In this document: positions 40,801 to 49,944 of the stretch, piece after piece
Numbering within the stretch: the stretch's first letter is position 1
How the letters are laid out: every line of letters begins with the position of its first letter
Origin: an uncultured Bdellovibrionales bacterium
GTDB lineage: Bacteria; Bdellovibrionota; Bdellovibrionia; Bdellovibrionales; UBA1609
Length of the DNA stretch: 64,000 bases
Assembly: GCA_938002015.1 (NCBI GenBank)
Contig: CALLAU010000054.1
Location: 1-64,000, forward strand
Reading direction: 5' to 3'
The notes under the pieces: model-generated
What the model saw: the letters and a program-made list of their open reading frames with translations, nothing else
The model's database searches: none
Told to the model about the DNA's origin: nothing
Translations under genes and position numbers: made by a program

Positions 40801-41089
40801 TATTGATCCAAATTCTATAAAAGACTCCACAGAAGTCACAGACAAAGTAACACTTCTTAAGATCCAGCTCACTGCTAACATTGTAAATAATTTTAGGCAC
40901 CTTCCTCAAAAAGAGCTCTGTCAGCTTACTGGTCTTGATAAAGCAGATGTCTCAAGGCTCTTAGTAGCTGATTATCAGAGGTTTTCTATAAAAAGACTTA
41001 TAAATCTAAATCAAAAACTTGGCTTTAACATAGAAATTAAAATCACCAAGAATAAAGATTTTAAACTTACCACCAATAAAAAGAATTAG
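40787..41089 (+). CDS. XRE-family antitoxin-like regulator
   Basis: The 100-residue protein carries a helix-turn-helix (about 40-85: LPQKELCQLTGLDKADVSRLLVADYQRFSIKRLINLNQKLG) of the type paired with HigB-like toxins. AGGAGAC precedes the ATG. It overlaps the upstream toxin-like frame. It probably represses the operon at the palindrome 40391-40408. Order (toxin first) and regulatory design match the locus at 25.1-25.7 kb, but the proteins are not close in sequence. Confidence 0.8.
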   Translation: MNPYDIDPNSIKDSTEVTDKVTLLKIQLTANIVNNFRHLPQKELCQLTGLDKADVSRLLVADYQRFSIKRLINLNQKLGFNIEIKITKNKDFKLTTNKKN

Positions 41090-41104
41090 TATGTAAAGTC
41101 TCTA

Positions 41105-41983
41105 CTACTTCTTAGATTTTTTCCACCTTCTATGAACCCACATCCACTCTCCAGGTCGTTTTGAGATCTTTGTCTCAAGCCAATCGTTATAAACTTGGGT
41201 CATATGAGCAATGTTTTCTTTATCCGTTTCATATTTCTTTTCAAAAGGAATCTCATCTTCAAAGTCTACTACTGTTTTATCGTTTTCTCTAAACATATTA
41301 ACAGGCATAACAAGAGCATTGTTTTTTAGAGCAAAACTTGCAAGTGAGGGGTTTGTATAAGTTGGAAGACCTAAAAAGGTTGATTCTACACCTTTAGGTG
41401 GGTGTCTAAATTGGTCATGAATAAAAATAAGTGGAGCCCTTTTTTTCATAGCCTCAATGATTTGAGTTAAAGCTTGAGCTGGAGGAATATGTATAAGGCC
41501 TGCAACTTCTCTTAAATCAAAAAGGAAAGAATCTAAAAAAGCATTACCTACTCTCTTAGCTATAAGGTGAAGCTGATAACCTTCATAACAGACTCTTGAG
41601 AGTATGATCTCACCGTTAGCAAGGTGCCCAGTAAAGAGAAAAACTGGCCGCTCCCCTTTAAGAGCTTCATCAAGTTTTTGAGAGTTTCTAACTTCAGTAT
41701 GCTTATAAAGGTGTTTTTTATTAAAAGCCTGATAGGAGTACTCAAAAATCACTAAAATAAGATTATAAAAAGAATCAAAAACTATTTTTCTAGCTTCTTT
41801 TTTAGAGATCTTTGGAAAAACCTTTTGAACTTGCCTAGTTGTTTCCTTAACTCTTAGTCTTAAAATATAAAACCAAAAGCAAGTCCATAAATAAACCATC
41901 AGTCTTTTTAAAGGCCTTGGAAGAATAAAAAATGGAAAAAGAACAACCTTATGAATAAGTCTTGGTTTTTTAGTTTCTGCCAT
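41105..41983 (-). CDS. Lipid A acyltransferase-like protein (LpxL/HtrB family)
   Basis: The 292-residue inner-membrane-associated acyltransferase has a hydrophobic N-terminal segment (KVVLFPFFILPRPLKRLMVY). The H-x4-E catalytic motif lies in FTGHLANGEIIL, FIHDQF follows later, and the C-terminal signature is GEWMWVHRRWK. The family adds secondary acyl chains to lipid A from acyl-ACP; the exact position is unknown. It is the last of a minus-strand run (uvrB, uvrC, this gene) and is convergent with the antitoxin gene 15 bp away. Confidence 0.86.
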   Translation of the reverse strand: MAETKKPRLIHKVVLFPFFILPRPLKRLMVYLWTCFWFYILRLRVKETTRQVQKVFPKISKKEARKIVFDSFYNLILVIFEYSYQAFNKKHLYKHTEVRNSQKLDEALKGERPVFLFTGHLANGEIILSRVCYEGYQLHLIAKRVGNAFLDSFLFDLREVAGLIHIPPAQALTQIIEAMKKRAPLIFIHDQFRHPPKGVESTFLGLPTYTNPSLASFALKNNALVMPVNMFRENDKTVVDFEDEIPFEKKYETDKENIAHMTQVYNDWLETKISKRPGEWMWVHRRWKKSKK

Positions 41984-42053
41984 AATGTAAATGTTTTAGA
42001 TGAGGTTTAAGGACATGAGAAGCTTTTAAATACAAATCTGCCTTTATATAGAG

Positions 42054-43943
42054 CTACTTCTTATCATTTTGTATAATATGAAGGATTTTTTCTGCTAAAT
42101 CCAGGCTTCCACCAGTCTCAGCTTTAATTTGTTCAACCGTGATTTTTGACCAATTCTTTTGAGTCTTTAAAAACTCTATGAGTCTTTCATGCCTTTTTGG
42201 CCCCATACCTTGAAGCCCTGTTAGAGCACTCTCAAGCGTTGCTTTTTCTCTTAAAGACCTATGAAAACTTATTGCAAACCTATGAGCTTCATCTCTTATA
42301 TGAGTTAATACCCGAAGGGCTTCTGAGTGGTTTTTAAAGGTAACATGGTTTTGCCTTCCTTTTATAAAAAAACGCTCTTGAGTTCTTGCTACTTCTTTAT
42401 CAGAAAACTCTCCCTTAGTTCTTGCTTTTGCAATACCAACAACAGGAATATCTTCTCTGCCAAGATCTTTTAAAGCTTCAAGAGCTTTAGAGAGCTGCCC
42501 CTTACCACCATCTATCATAATAAGTTGAGGGTCTTGATACTCATTATGAGCTAAGCGCCTAGAAAGCACTTCTTTCATACTTGCAAAATCATCTGGCCCT
42601 ACAACAGTCTTAATTTTATACTTTCTGTAATCTTCTGGACTTGGAAGGCCTCCTTGAAAAACCACCTGGCTAGCAACGGACTGATCACCTTGAAAATTTG
42701 AAATATCAAAGCACTCAATTCTTTCAGGAAGATCGTTTAAACCAAATTTTTCTTTAATTTCTTCTAAAGCATTTTGTTTAGCTTCTGATTTTGTAACAAA
42801 TTTTTCTAGTTTTTCTTTAGCATTTTTTCTAGCAACTTCTAACACGTCATTTGATTCAAGGTCAGCAACATGACTCACCCTCACATCAACTCCTTTTCTT
42901 TCAGTAACTACAGCTGAAAAAAGTTTTGTTAGATCCTTTCCTAGGTCAACATCAACTAAAATTTCATCAGGAACAAAGTTATCAATATAGTACTGGTTCA
43001 TAAAAGAGATCACTCGATCCCTTAAGCCCTGATCCTCTGCACTCATTTGAAGTCGACTTAAGAAGTGATAGTTTTGTCCTAAAACCCTTCCTGCTCGCAC
43101 GTGAATCATAGACACTACAGAGCCTCTTTCATCATCCTCAACAACAACAATATCTCTATCTATTGTGTCTTGAGATATAACCCTTTGCTTTTCTAAAATA
43201 AGGTCTGCAGCTTTCATTTGATCCCTGTAGGAAGCCGCTTCTTCATATTCTTGATTATCTGAGGCTATAAGCATTTTAGCAGCAATTTCATCAACTATTT
43301 CATTTGATTTTCCACTTAAAAAATCAACTGCTTTATAAACGTTTTTTAAATAATCTTCTTTTGAAATAAGATTTACACAAGGAGCTGTACACCTTTTTAT
43401 TTCATAGCTTAAACAAGCTCTTTTTCTAGCCTTCATAAAACCATTTGTACAATCTCTTATTTTATAAAGACCATTTAAAAACTTAATGGTTTCTCTTACT
43501 AAGTAACCAGAAGTAAAAGGTCCAAAGTAGATGTCTTTTCCAGGCTTTACCCTTCTTTCAACATACAGTCTTGGGTAATCTGCAGAAAGAGAGCATTTAA
43601 TATATGGATAAGCCTTATCATCTTTTAATCTAATATTATATCTAGGCTTATGCTTTTTAATAAGTGAGGCCTCTAAAAGAAAAGCTTCAACCTCAGTATG
43701 TGTGACCATATAATCAATCTTTACAATTTGTTTTATAAGATGTTTTAAACGGTTAGGCCTTCCTTTTTGTTTTACAAAATAAGACTTAACCCTGTTTCTT
43801 AAGACCTTAGCTTTTCCAATATATATTATAACCCCTGCTTCATTTTTCATGATGTATACACCAGGGTCTTTAGGCATCAAGTTAGCTTGCTCTTTTGGCT
43901 CTATAAAGTCTTCTTGCTGATGCTGTTTTTTAAAATCGCTCAT
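42054..43943 (-). CDS. uvrC: Excinuclease ABC subunit C
   Basis: The 629-residue nucleotide-excision-repair endonuclease has a GIY-YIG nuclease domain (about 27-105, PGVYIMKNEAGVIIYIGKAK). Four cysteines follow (CTNGFMKARKRACLSYEIKRC and TAPC), then the UVR interaction motif (about 205-240), the RNase H-like second nuclease (IECFDISNFQGDQSVASQVV, MIDGGKGQL), and a C-terminal helix-hairpin-helix (LTGLQGMGPKRHERLIEFLK). It makes both incisions around a lesion. It lies 19 bp downstream of uvrB on the same strand; joint transcription is likely. Confidence 0.98.
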   Translation of the reverse strand: MSDFKKQHQQEDFIEPKEQANLMPKDPGVYIMKNEAGVIIYIGKAKVLRNRVKSYFVKQKGRPNRLKHLIKQIVKIDYMVTHTEVEAFLLEASLIKKHKPRYNIRLKDDKAYPYIKCSLSADYPRLYVERRVKPGKDIYFGPFTSGYLVRETIKFLNGLYKIRDCTNGFMKARKRACLSYEIKRCTAPCVNLISKEDYLKNVYKAVDFLSGKSNEIVDEIAAKMLIASDNQEYEEAASYRDQMKAADLILEKQRVISQDTIDRDIVVVEDDERGSVVSMIHVRAGRVLGQNYHFLSRLQMSAEDQGLRDRVISFMNQYYIDNFVPDEILVDVDLGKDLTKLFSAVVTERKGVDVRVSHVADLESNDVLEVARKNAKEKLEKFVTKSEAKQNALEEIKEKFGLNDLPERIECFDISNFQGDQSVASQVVFQGGLPSPEDYRKYKIKTVVGPDDFASMKEVLSRRLAHNEYQDPQLIMIDGGKGQLSKALEALKDLGREDIPVVGIAKARTKGEFSDKEVARTQERFFIKGRQNHVTFKNHSEALRVLTHIRDEAHRFAISFHRSLREKATLESALTGLQGMGPKRHERLIEFLKTQKNWSKITVEQIKAETGGSLDLAEKILHIIQNDKK

Positions 43944-43962
43944 CTTCTTTTTAAGCTTAATC

Positions 43963-45969
43963 TTATTTCATCTCAAGATCTACAAGCTGTAGTCTTTTAA
44001 TTTCATCTCTAATACGAGCAGCTTCCTCAAAATCTAAATCTTTTGCAGCTTTCTTCATTTTCTTTTTTAATTTTTCAATTTCTTTTTCTAAACCACCAGG
44101 TTTTTTAGAGTACTCAGCAACCTTATCTCTAACCTGGAGTATTCCAAGCTCTAAGTCCTCACCATATTGATCAACATAAATTTCAGTTAAACCTGAAGCA
44201 AAATTCTTTTTTATAGTGGTTGGAGTAATATTATTATCTTTATTATACTTTTCTTGGATTGCTCTTCTTCTATCTGTTTCAAAGATCGCTTTTTTCATTG
44301 AATCAGTTTCTCTATCAGCAAAAAGTATCACTCTACCTTCTACATTTCTTGCAGCACGCCCAATTGTTTGAATAAGTGATCTTTCAGATCGCAAGAAACC
44401 CTCTTTATCAGCATCAAGTATCCCAACAAGGGCTACTTCTGGTAAATCAAGACCTTCTCTTAAAAGGTTAATACCAACTAAAACATCAAACACACCTAGT
44501 CTTAAATCTCTTAAGATGTCCGATCTTTCCATAGTTTTTATATCACTATGAAGGTATTTTACATTTAAACCCATTTTTGAGTAATACTGAGTAAGGTCTT
44601 CTGCACTTCTTTTTGTAAGTGTTGTTACTAAGACTCTAAAACCTTTTTCAATTGTTTTCTTTATTTCTACTAAAAGACTATCTACCTGATTTTTGGCCGG
44701 CATGATTTCAATTTCTGGATCAGTAAGACCAGTTGGCCTAATGATTTGCTCTGAGATAAGCCCTTGTGACTCTTTAAGCTCATAATTACCAGGTGTTGCT
44801 GAAACGTATAAAACTTTTCCTGTGAATTGATCAAATTCTTCAAAATTAAGTGGTCTATTATCAAGAGCTGAAGGAAGTCTAAAAGCATGCTCAACTAAGT
44901 TAAGCTTTCTAGCCCTATCTCCTTTATACATACCTCCAATTTGAGGAACTGTAACATGGCTTTCATCAATAATAGTTAAGTAGTCTTTTGGAAAATACTC
45001 TAAAAGTGTTGGAGGTGCATCTCCAGGGCTTCTCCCTGTTAAATACCTTGAGTAGTTTTCTATTCCAGGACAAAACCCTAACTCTTCAATAAGTTCTAAA
45101 TCATAAAGCGTTCTTTTCTCAATTCTTTCAGCTTCATTTAAAAGAAATTCAGATTTATAATGCTCAATTCTTTCTCTAAGCTCTTCTCTAACATTTATAA
45201 CTGTGTCTTTTAAAATATTTTGAGAAGTCACATAATGACTCCCAGGAAATATCGTAGCTGCTTCAACTCTTTCTAAGGTTTTTCCTCTAATTGGGTCTAT
45301 CCAAGAAATTTGCTCTACAAAGTTTCCAAAAAACTCAACTCTTAAAGCTCTTTCATCTTCATAAGTTGGATGGATATCAACTGTATCTCCCCTAACTCTA
45401 AAGGTTCCTCTATGAAAATCTACATCACTTCTTCCATATTGAATCTTAATAAGCTCTCTAAGTAATTGATCTCTGTTTAGCTCTTCATTAGATTTTATCT
45501 CAATACTCATTCCTTCATAGGAATCTGGAGAACCTAAACCATAAATACATGAAACAGAACTTACTATGATCACATCTTTTCTTGAAAAAAGAGCTTGAGT
45601 AGCAGAGTGCCTCATTCTATCTATTTGATCATTAATAGCTGAGTCTTTTTCAATAAAAGTATCTGTTGAAACCACGTAAGCTTCTGGTTGATAGTAATCA
45701 TAAAAAGAAACAAAATACTCCACAGCATTTTGAGGAAAGAAAGATTTCATTTCTGCAAAGAGCTGAGCTGCAAGAGTTTTATTTGGAGCCAGCACTAAAG
45801 CTGGAACATTTAAATTATTAATGATGTGAGCCATTGAAAACGTCTTACCTGAGCCTGTCACACCAAGAAGGGTTTGCTTTCTTAAACCCTCTTCATACCT
45901 TTGAGTGATTTCAGATATAGCTCGTGGCTGGTCCCCTGCAGGCTTAAAATCTGTGGTGAGCTTAAACAT
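43963..45969 (-). CDS. uvrB: Excinuclease ABC subunit B
   Basis: The 668-residue damage-verifying helicase-like subunit has Walker A GVTGSGKTFS and the beta-hairpin YDYYQPEAYV with following aromatic residues. It also has the DEAD-like IDESHVTVPQ, motif VI in QTIGRAARNVEGRVILFAD and the C-terminal UVR domain (AAKDLDFEEAARIRDEIKRL) that contacts UvrC. Length is normal. It is divergent from the MtfA-like gene; the space between contains repeated TGCAAAATAGTCAT motifs whose regulatory meaning is unknown. Confidence 0.98.
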   Translation of the reverse strand: MFKLTTDFKPAGDQPRAISEITQRYEEGLRKQTLLGVTGSGKTFSMAHIINNLNVPALVLAPNKTLAAQLFAEMKSFFPQNAVEYFVSFYDYYQPEAYVVSTDTFIEKDSAINDQIDRMRHSATQALFSRKDVIIVSSVSCIYGLGSPDSYEGMSIEIKSNEELNRDQLLRELIKIQYGRSDVDFHRGTFRVRGDTVDIHPTYEDERALRVEFFGNFVEQISWIDPIRGKTLERVEAATIFPGSHYVTSQNILKDTVINVREELRERIEHYKSEFLLNEAERIEKRTLYDLELIEELGFCPGIENYSRYLTGRSPGDAPPTLLEYFPKDYLTIIDESHVTVPQIGGMYKGDRARKLNLVEHAFRLPSALDNRPLNFEEFDQFTGKVLYVSATPGNYELKESQGLISEQIIRPTGLTDPEIEIMPAKNQVDSLLVEIKKTIEKGFRVLVTTLTKRSAEDLTQYYSKMGLNVKYLHSDIKTMERSDILRDLRLGVFDVLVGINLLREGLDLPEVALVGILDADKEGFLRSERSLIQTIGRAARNVEGRVILFADRETDSMKKAIFETDRRRAIQEKYNKDNNITPTTIKKNFASGLTEIYVDQYGEDLELGILQVRDKVAEYSKKPGGLEKEIEKLKKKMKKAAKDLDFEEAARIRDEIKRLQLVDLEMK

Positions 45970-46020
45970 AATGAAATGGAGTCTAAATGCATTCTAGTTA
46001 CGCCTCAAGCAGGTTTTCTC

Positions 46021-46084
46021 GACTATTCTGTAGCAGTCTGCAAAATAGTCATAACCAAAATGCAAAACAGTGCAAAATAGTCAT
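46021..46084. repeat. Direct and inverted copies of TGCAAAATAGTCAT between uvrB and the MtfA-like gene
   Basis: Exact copies of the 14-mer occur at 46039-46052 and 46071-46084, with a partial TGCAAAACAG at 46061-46070. GACTATTCTG (46021-46030) is a near-perfect inverted copy facing the first. They lie 52-115 bases upstream of the uvrB start and 80-143 upstream of the MtfA-like ATG, so they look like a multi-site operator. Confidence 0.6.
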
Positions 46085-46163
46085 GTTTAATTCGATAAAT
46101 TCCACTTTCTGCCTCAAAACAAAACATTATCAAGTCCAAGGTCTAGGTTGTCGATACATACAT

Positions 46164-47453
46164 ATGTCAGCTTTAAAACTTGAAGAGCTTTACCGCATGC
46201 TCACACTATCTGCAGTTGAAGAAGAAATTTATATGAACTGCTGGCAAAGAACTCAAAACCCTGAAGTTGGATCAAATGAAATCAACTGGCTCTCAAATAT
46301 TTTAATGAATGAGCCCATGTTTAACGCTTACTCAAAGGAAACAAAACAAGAGCTTTTTGAAAAAACACTAAAAGCCTATAATCAAATTTCCTTTATTGAT
46401 AATAGAGGAAAACCTTTAAATCCATATATTGGACTTTTCCTTTGTCTTGATCTCACCTCTGCTATTGAAAACCCAGAAGATTTTATAAATGAAAAACTCT
46501 CCTCAGTCGTAGTGTATAATAGCGAAGATATTCGAAAACTTGATAAAGAAGGAGGACTACTTTTTTCTAGAGGCACTCAAGTTTTTATAGATTTCTTACA
46601 TTACTCAATTCACCTTATTAAGTATTATGATGAACTCTTTAGTCAGTCTTTTGAAAATCCTTTAAAAGACATGCAACCCAAAGTAAGTATTGATAACATC
46701 AATGATATACCAAAAGCAGATCTTAACCATCTAAAAAAGTATATTAAAAACGCCAAAGAACGCGTAAAACAAGTCAAAGATAAGAGAAATAAAGTTGATA
46801 AAATACTTGCTTGGACTGAAAAGCTCAGTCTTAAACCTCAGTTAAATAAAGCTACTAAAATGCAGCTCTTAAGCTTAATCAGCTCATTAAATGCAGAGCT
46901 TAGCCAAGAAGAAGTTAAACACCCAAAAAGTCTCTTCTTATCAAAAGAAGAATTAACAGAATTTGAGAACTTAAGCTTAAAAGAAGGTGTTATCACAGCT
47001 TTTTCAAATATTCCCTACAGCGGCCTTACAAAAGAAATTGTTGATTGTATCAATAGCTGTAAATCAGATGCTGAATATAGTGTTCATATTTCACTTCCAC
47101 GTTATTTAAAAGACATTAGTATAGAAAACAGTAATGTTTTCATTCACGAGATTTCACATCTCATTGATCAAGAACTTAAAGAAACCCATTCAGGTGTTTT
47201 TAACTGGGCAAGTAAATTAGAATCTATGAAGCAAGAAGGTGTAGATAACCACTTAAGTGATTACGCTCTTAAAGATAAAAAAGAGCTTTTCTCTGTTTGT
47301 GTTGAACACTACACTCAAGATCCAAAAAAGTTTGAAGACAAGCACCCTTCCATATTTTTAAAACTTAAAGAGCTCATACATTCAAATTCTTGCTCAAGAA
47401 ATAAAATCTCAGACCTCACTTCAGAATTTATTAAAAAGTCTTACCTAAGTTAA
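46164..47453 (+). CDS. MtfA-like zinc metallopeptidase
   Basis: The protein is 429 residues from ATG 46164. The zincin motif HEISHLIDQEL (HExxH at about 328-332) is followed by KDKKELFSVCVEHYTQDPKK, the counterpart of the EFFAVASExFFExP segment with the third ligand glutamate in MtfA/M90 peptidases. The N-terminal 200 residues are helical and charged, longer than in MtfA (about 265 residues). No signal peptide is seen, so it is cytoplasmic unless otherwise targeted. The frame is open back to 45987, but that stretch contains operator-like repeats and reads as non-coding. Confidence 0.7.
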   Translation: MSALKLEELYRMLTLSAVEEEIYMNCWQRTQNPEVGSNEINWLSNILMNEPMFNAYSKETKQELFEKTLKAYNQISFIDNRGKPLNPYIGLFLCLDLTSAIENPEDFINEKLSSVVVYNSEDIRKLDKEGGLLFSRGTQVFIDFLHYSIHLIKYYDELFSQSFENPLKDMQPKVSIDNINDIPKADLNHLKKYIKNAKERVKQVKDKRNKVDKILAWTEKLSLKPQLNKATKMQLLSLISSLNAELSQEEVKHPKSLFLSKEELTEFENLSLKEGVITAFSNIPYSGLTKEIVDCINSCKSDAEYSVHISLPRYLKDISIENSNVFIHEISHLIDQELKETHSGVFNWASKLESMKQEGVDNHLSDYALKDKKELFSVCVEHYTQDPKKFEDKHPSIFLKLKELIHSNSCSRNKISDLTSEFIKKSYLS

Positions 47454-47725
47454 ATTAAATCAAAAAAGATCTTTTAAGGTTTAAGACCATCTCTATCTAG
47501 TCTCAATCATGATAATTTAAAACCAAAACAGATCACCTAACAATGTATCCCCTAAAGCACTCTTCTCAAAAATTAGAGTTTTTAAAGTTTTGTAGTGACA
47601 ATCTGCGCGCCCTTTAGACAGTTTAAATATGCTCTTCTGCCTATTACTTGTTTTTAGCATCAGTTTTTAAGGAATAAGGGTTGCATATCTATCAAGCTAA
47701 AGCTTTATAATATGGAGGGCTTTGT

Positions 47726-48775
47726 TTGGCTAATTCTTTTAAAACTATCATTACACTCCTAATGATACATTTTAGCCCTATTCTTGCACATGGGTCATCA
47801 TGCAACGAACTTCTATTGGATACTCTTACAAGTAATCCGCATAGATCAACTGATTTAATTTTAGGCTCACGCGTATCACAAACGACTCGAGCGCTAAGAG
47901 CACGATTAAAAGCTCATTTTTCAAATGAAAAAAATCTTCAACTACAACTTTGGGAGCAGTTAGAAAGCAATGACTCTAAAGCAAAAGATACCAAAAAAAA
48001 GTTAGAAGATACGCTACTATATGGAAAAATCATCAGTATGAGGTCAGTTGACACTACTAGAGACGTAAAATTTGTTGTGTTTGAAAATGGTATTGAAGCG
48101 GTATGGAAACCAGAGGGTGACTCTGATAGAGCTAGGCCTATGAATGAAGTTGCTGCATACGTGGTTGATAATACACTCGGTCTAAACTTAGTCCCGATTA
48201 CAATCTTGCGAAGACTTAATGGAGTAAGAGGTTCGATGCAGGTTCGTATAACTGGCGCAAAGGAAAAAGGGGTTAAAATTCCTGCACCAATCAAGCTACT
48301 GGATTTGTTGGTTGATAATTACGACCGTCATGCAAACCTTAATTGGCTGACCGCCCCTAACGGACGTATAGTAGCAATAGACCACGACAGTTATACATTT
48401 GGAAGACATGGCAGCACAAACATCCCAAGTCTTCTGAAACAAATTCAAAGCTTTAATGATGAAATTGATAGTTTAAATGAAGAGCTTAACAAGCTAATAA
48501 GTCAATCTGAAAAATTACAACTTGCAGAAGCAATCAAAGGCTGGGTGTTTTCAAGAGATTACTCTTTACAAATAAAAAAAGATTACCAAATAGCAATTCA
48601 GTCCCGTCCCAATGCAATATCTAAACTTGATGAAATCTCAACTAATGAGTGGAGGCGGTTACTCACTCCTTATCTTGACTCTGATCAAATAGATGGTTTT
48701 TTAAATCGTAGACTTGAACTCCTGATCTATTTTGAACAAATAAATAGAACTGGAGAAATCTCTTTAACTCATTAA
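47726..48775 (+). CDS. Exported FAM20C/HipA-like protein kinase fold
   Basis: The 349-residue protein has a signal peptide (FKTIITLLMIHFSPILAHG). Residues about 95-225 follow a kinase-like order: a nucleotide lysine in GIEAVWKPEGDSDRARPMNE (Lys128, Glu141), the catalytic-type LLDLLVDNYDRHANLN (Asp200, His202, Asn206) and the metal-binding GRIVAIDHDSYTF (Asp219, Asp221). That order and the DNYDRH motif fit FAM20C, PI3/4-kinase-like and HipA-like kinases. Start TTG 47726 has GGAGGG six bases ahead and is well supported. It stands alone. Substrate and true activity are unknown. Confidence 0.7.
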   Translation: MANSFKTIITLLMIHFSPILAHGSSCNELLLDTLTSNPHRSTDLILGSRVSQTTRALRARLKAHFSNEKNLQLQLWEQLESNDSKAKDTKKKLEDTLLYGKIISMRSVDTTRDVKFVVFENGIEAVWKPEGDSDRARPMNEVAAYVVDNTLGLNLVPITILRRLNGVRGSMQVRITGAKEKGVKIPAPIKLLDLLVDNYDRHANLNWLTAPNGRIVAIDHDSYTFGRHGSTNIPSLLKQIQSFNDEIDSLNEELNKLISQSEKLQLAEAIKGWVFSRDYSLQIKKDYQIAIQSRPNAISKLDEISTNEWRRLLTPYLDSDQIDGFLNRRLELLIYFEQINRTGEISLTH

Positions 48776-48813
48776 ACACTTGTTAGAAATCTAAACGTAA
48801 TCAGACCTAAAGT

Positions 48814-48850
48814 GCTTTCTTTAAAAAAGAAGGCGCCATAATTTTTTAAC
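48814..48850 (+). terminator. Probable terminator of the kinase-like gene
   Basis: GCTTTCTT / AAGAAGGC (one wobble) forms a stem about 40 bases after the stop codon. It is followed by GCCATAATTTTTT, so the T-run is delayed. Confidence 0.4.
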
Positions 48851-48933
48851 CTCAAAATTAATCGTTGTGATTAAAAACCAGAAGAGAGAAGCATATTTTA
48901 AAAAACTCAAGTTTTTATATATATGCTTTTAAA

Positions 48934-49827
48934 CTAAAGAGATTCACATCTATAAAAAGTAAGGTCTCTACTTTCTTCACCAACAACGATCTGAGCTGTT
49001 CCACAGCCTGTGATTGATATAGCTACTTCTTCTCCCTCACTACATGAGCCTGTCCATGAGCCAGAAGTAGCACATGTGCAGTTAGAAGCCCAAGTTACAT
49101 TTGATGGGGAGATCTCACACTCTCTACCTGATAATATGTTTCTAGTTTCTAGAGAGCCACCAGTTATTACTCTATTTGTTCTTGAGCTTCCTTGAATTGC
49201 TATAGGAGAGCCTGTTGTTGTTTCAAAATCAAAAATAGTCACACCACTAATTCTAATTCTTCTTCTTATACCATCATTTGAAAAAGAATACGTACCTGCA
49301 CTCGTTCTTGTTAAGGTTTGGCCAGTATTTCCTGATGTTGTAACTTCCATCTCCCCGCCTCTTGTACCTGAAATATTAAAGTTTGGAGCTCTCGTTACAG
49401 ACTCTCCGTCATCATTTATTTGGCAAGCGTTTCCATTATCATTAAATGTCAGGTTAACTGTACCGGTAAAAAGAGCTCCACCAACTAAGCACTCATCAAA
49501 GTCTCTAATGATTTGATTTGCACTGCACGAACTAAAGGTATTTACTTCTGAGCACTGAGCTGCAAAGGCTTTAGTAATAAGAGCATCTTTTATCGAGTAG
49601 GTTTTTACAGGCTGCTTAAGTTTTCTAGCAAAGATTTCTTTTTCTTGATTTAAAAAACTAATATTACCATCTTGCCCACCTGTTTCATCTACTGCAGACA
49701 TTAAACCACCAACCTGCTGAGCAAGTTCTTGAATATCAATACTATCTACCCCGTCATCACTTTTGCATGAGATTAATGTAGTCACAGATAAGAAAAATAT
49801 TAAAATAAGCTTAAATTTATTCATCAC
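48934..49827 (-). CDS. Lipoprotein of unknown function
   Basis: The 297-residue protein has a lipoprotein signal (KFKLILIFFLSVTTLISCKSD, lipobox LISC). A helical acidic stretch follows (to about 60), then KTYSIKDALITKAFAAQCSE, and a beta-rich Ser/Thr/Gly-rich body with many cysteines (SSCSANQ, DECLVGG, RECEISP, NCTCATSGSW, GSCSEGEE, GCGTAQI). It resembles other outer-membrane lipoproteins of this group; no family is recognised. It is transcribed alone, convergent with the kinase-like gene. Confidence 0.66.
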   Translation of the reverse strand: MMNKFKLILIFFLSVTTLISCKSDDGVDSIDIQELAQQVGGLMSAVDETGGQDGNISFLNQEKEIFARKLKQPVKTYSIKDALITKAFAAQCSEVNTFSSCSANQIIRDFDECLVGGALFTGTVNLTFNDNGNACQINDDGESVTRAPNFNISGTRGGEMEVTTSGNTGQTLTRTSAGTYSFSNDGIRRRIRISGVTIFDFETTTGSPIAIQGSSRTNRVITGGSLETRNILSGRECEISPSNVTWASNCTCATSGSWTGSCSEGEEVAISITGCGTAQIVVGEESRDLTFYRCESL

Positions 49828-49944
49828 TAAAAAGTACTCCCTACTTTGTGGTTAAAGTAAGAATTATACTTTCTAAAATAGAGTTTTTTCTAGTTGAACT
49901 TAAGGCCAGAACTGGCCTAGATGAAACAAACCTCTTTATACTAA

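Noticed and set aside
45987..46163. N-terminal extension of the MtfA-like protein
   Set aside because: The stretch contains exact operator-like DNA repeats and reads as serine- and asparagine-rich nonsense. ATG 46164 is preferred.
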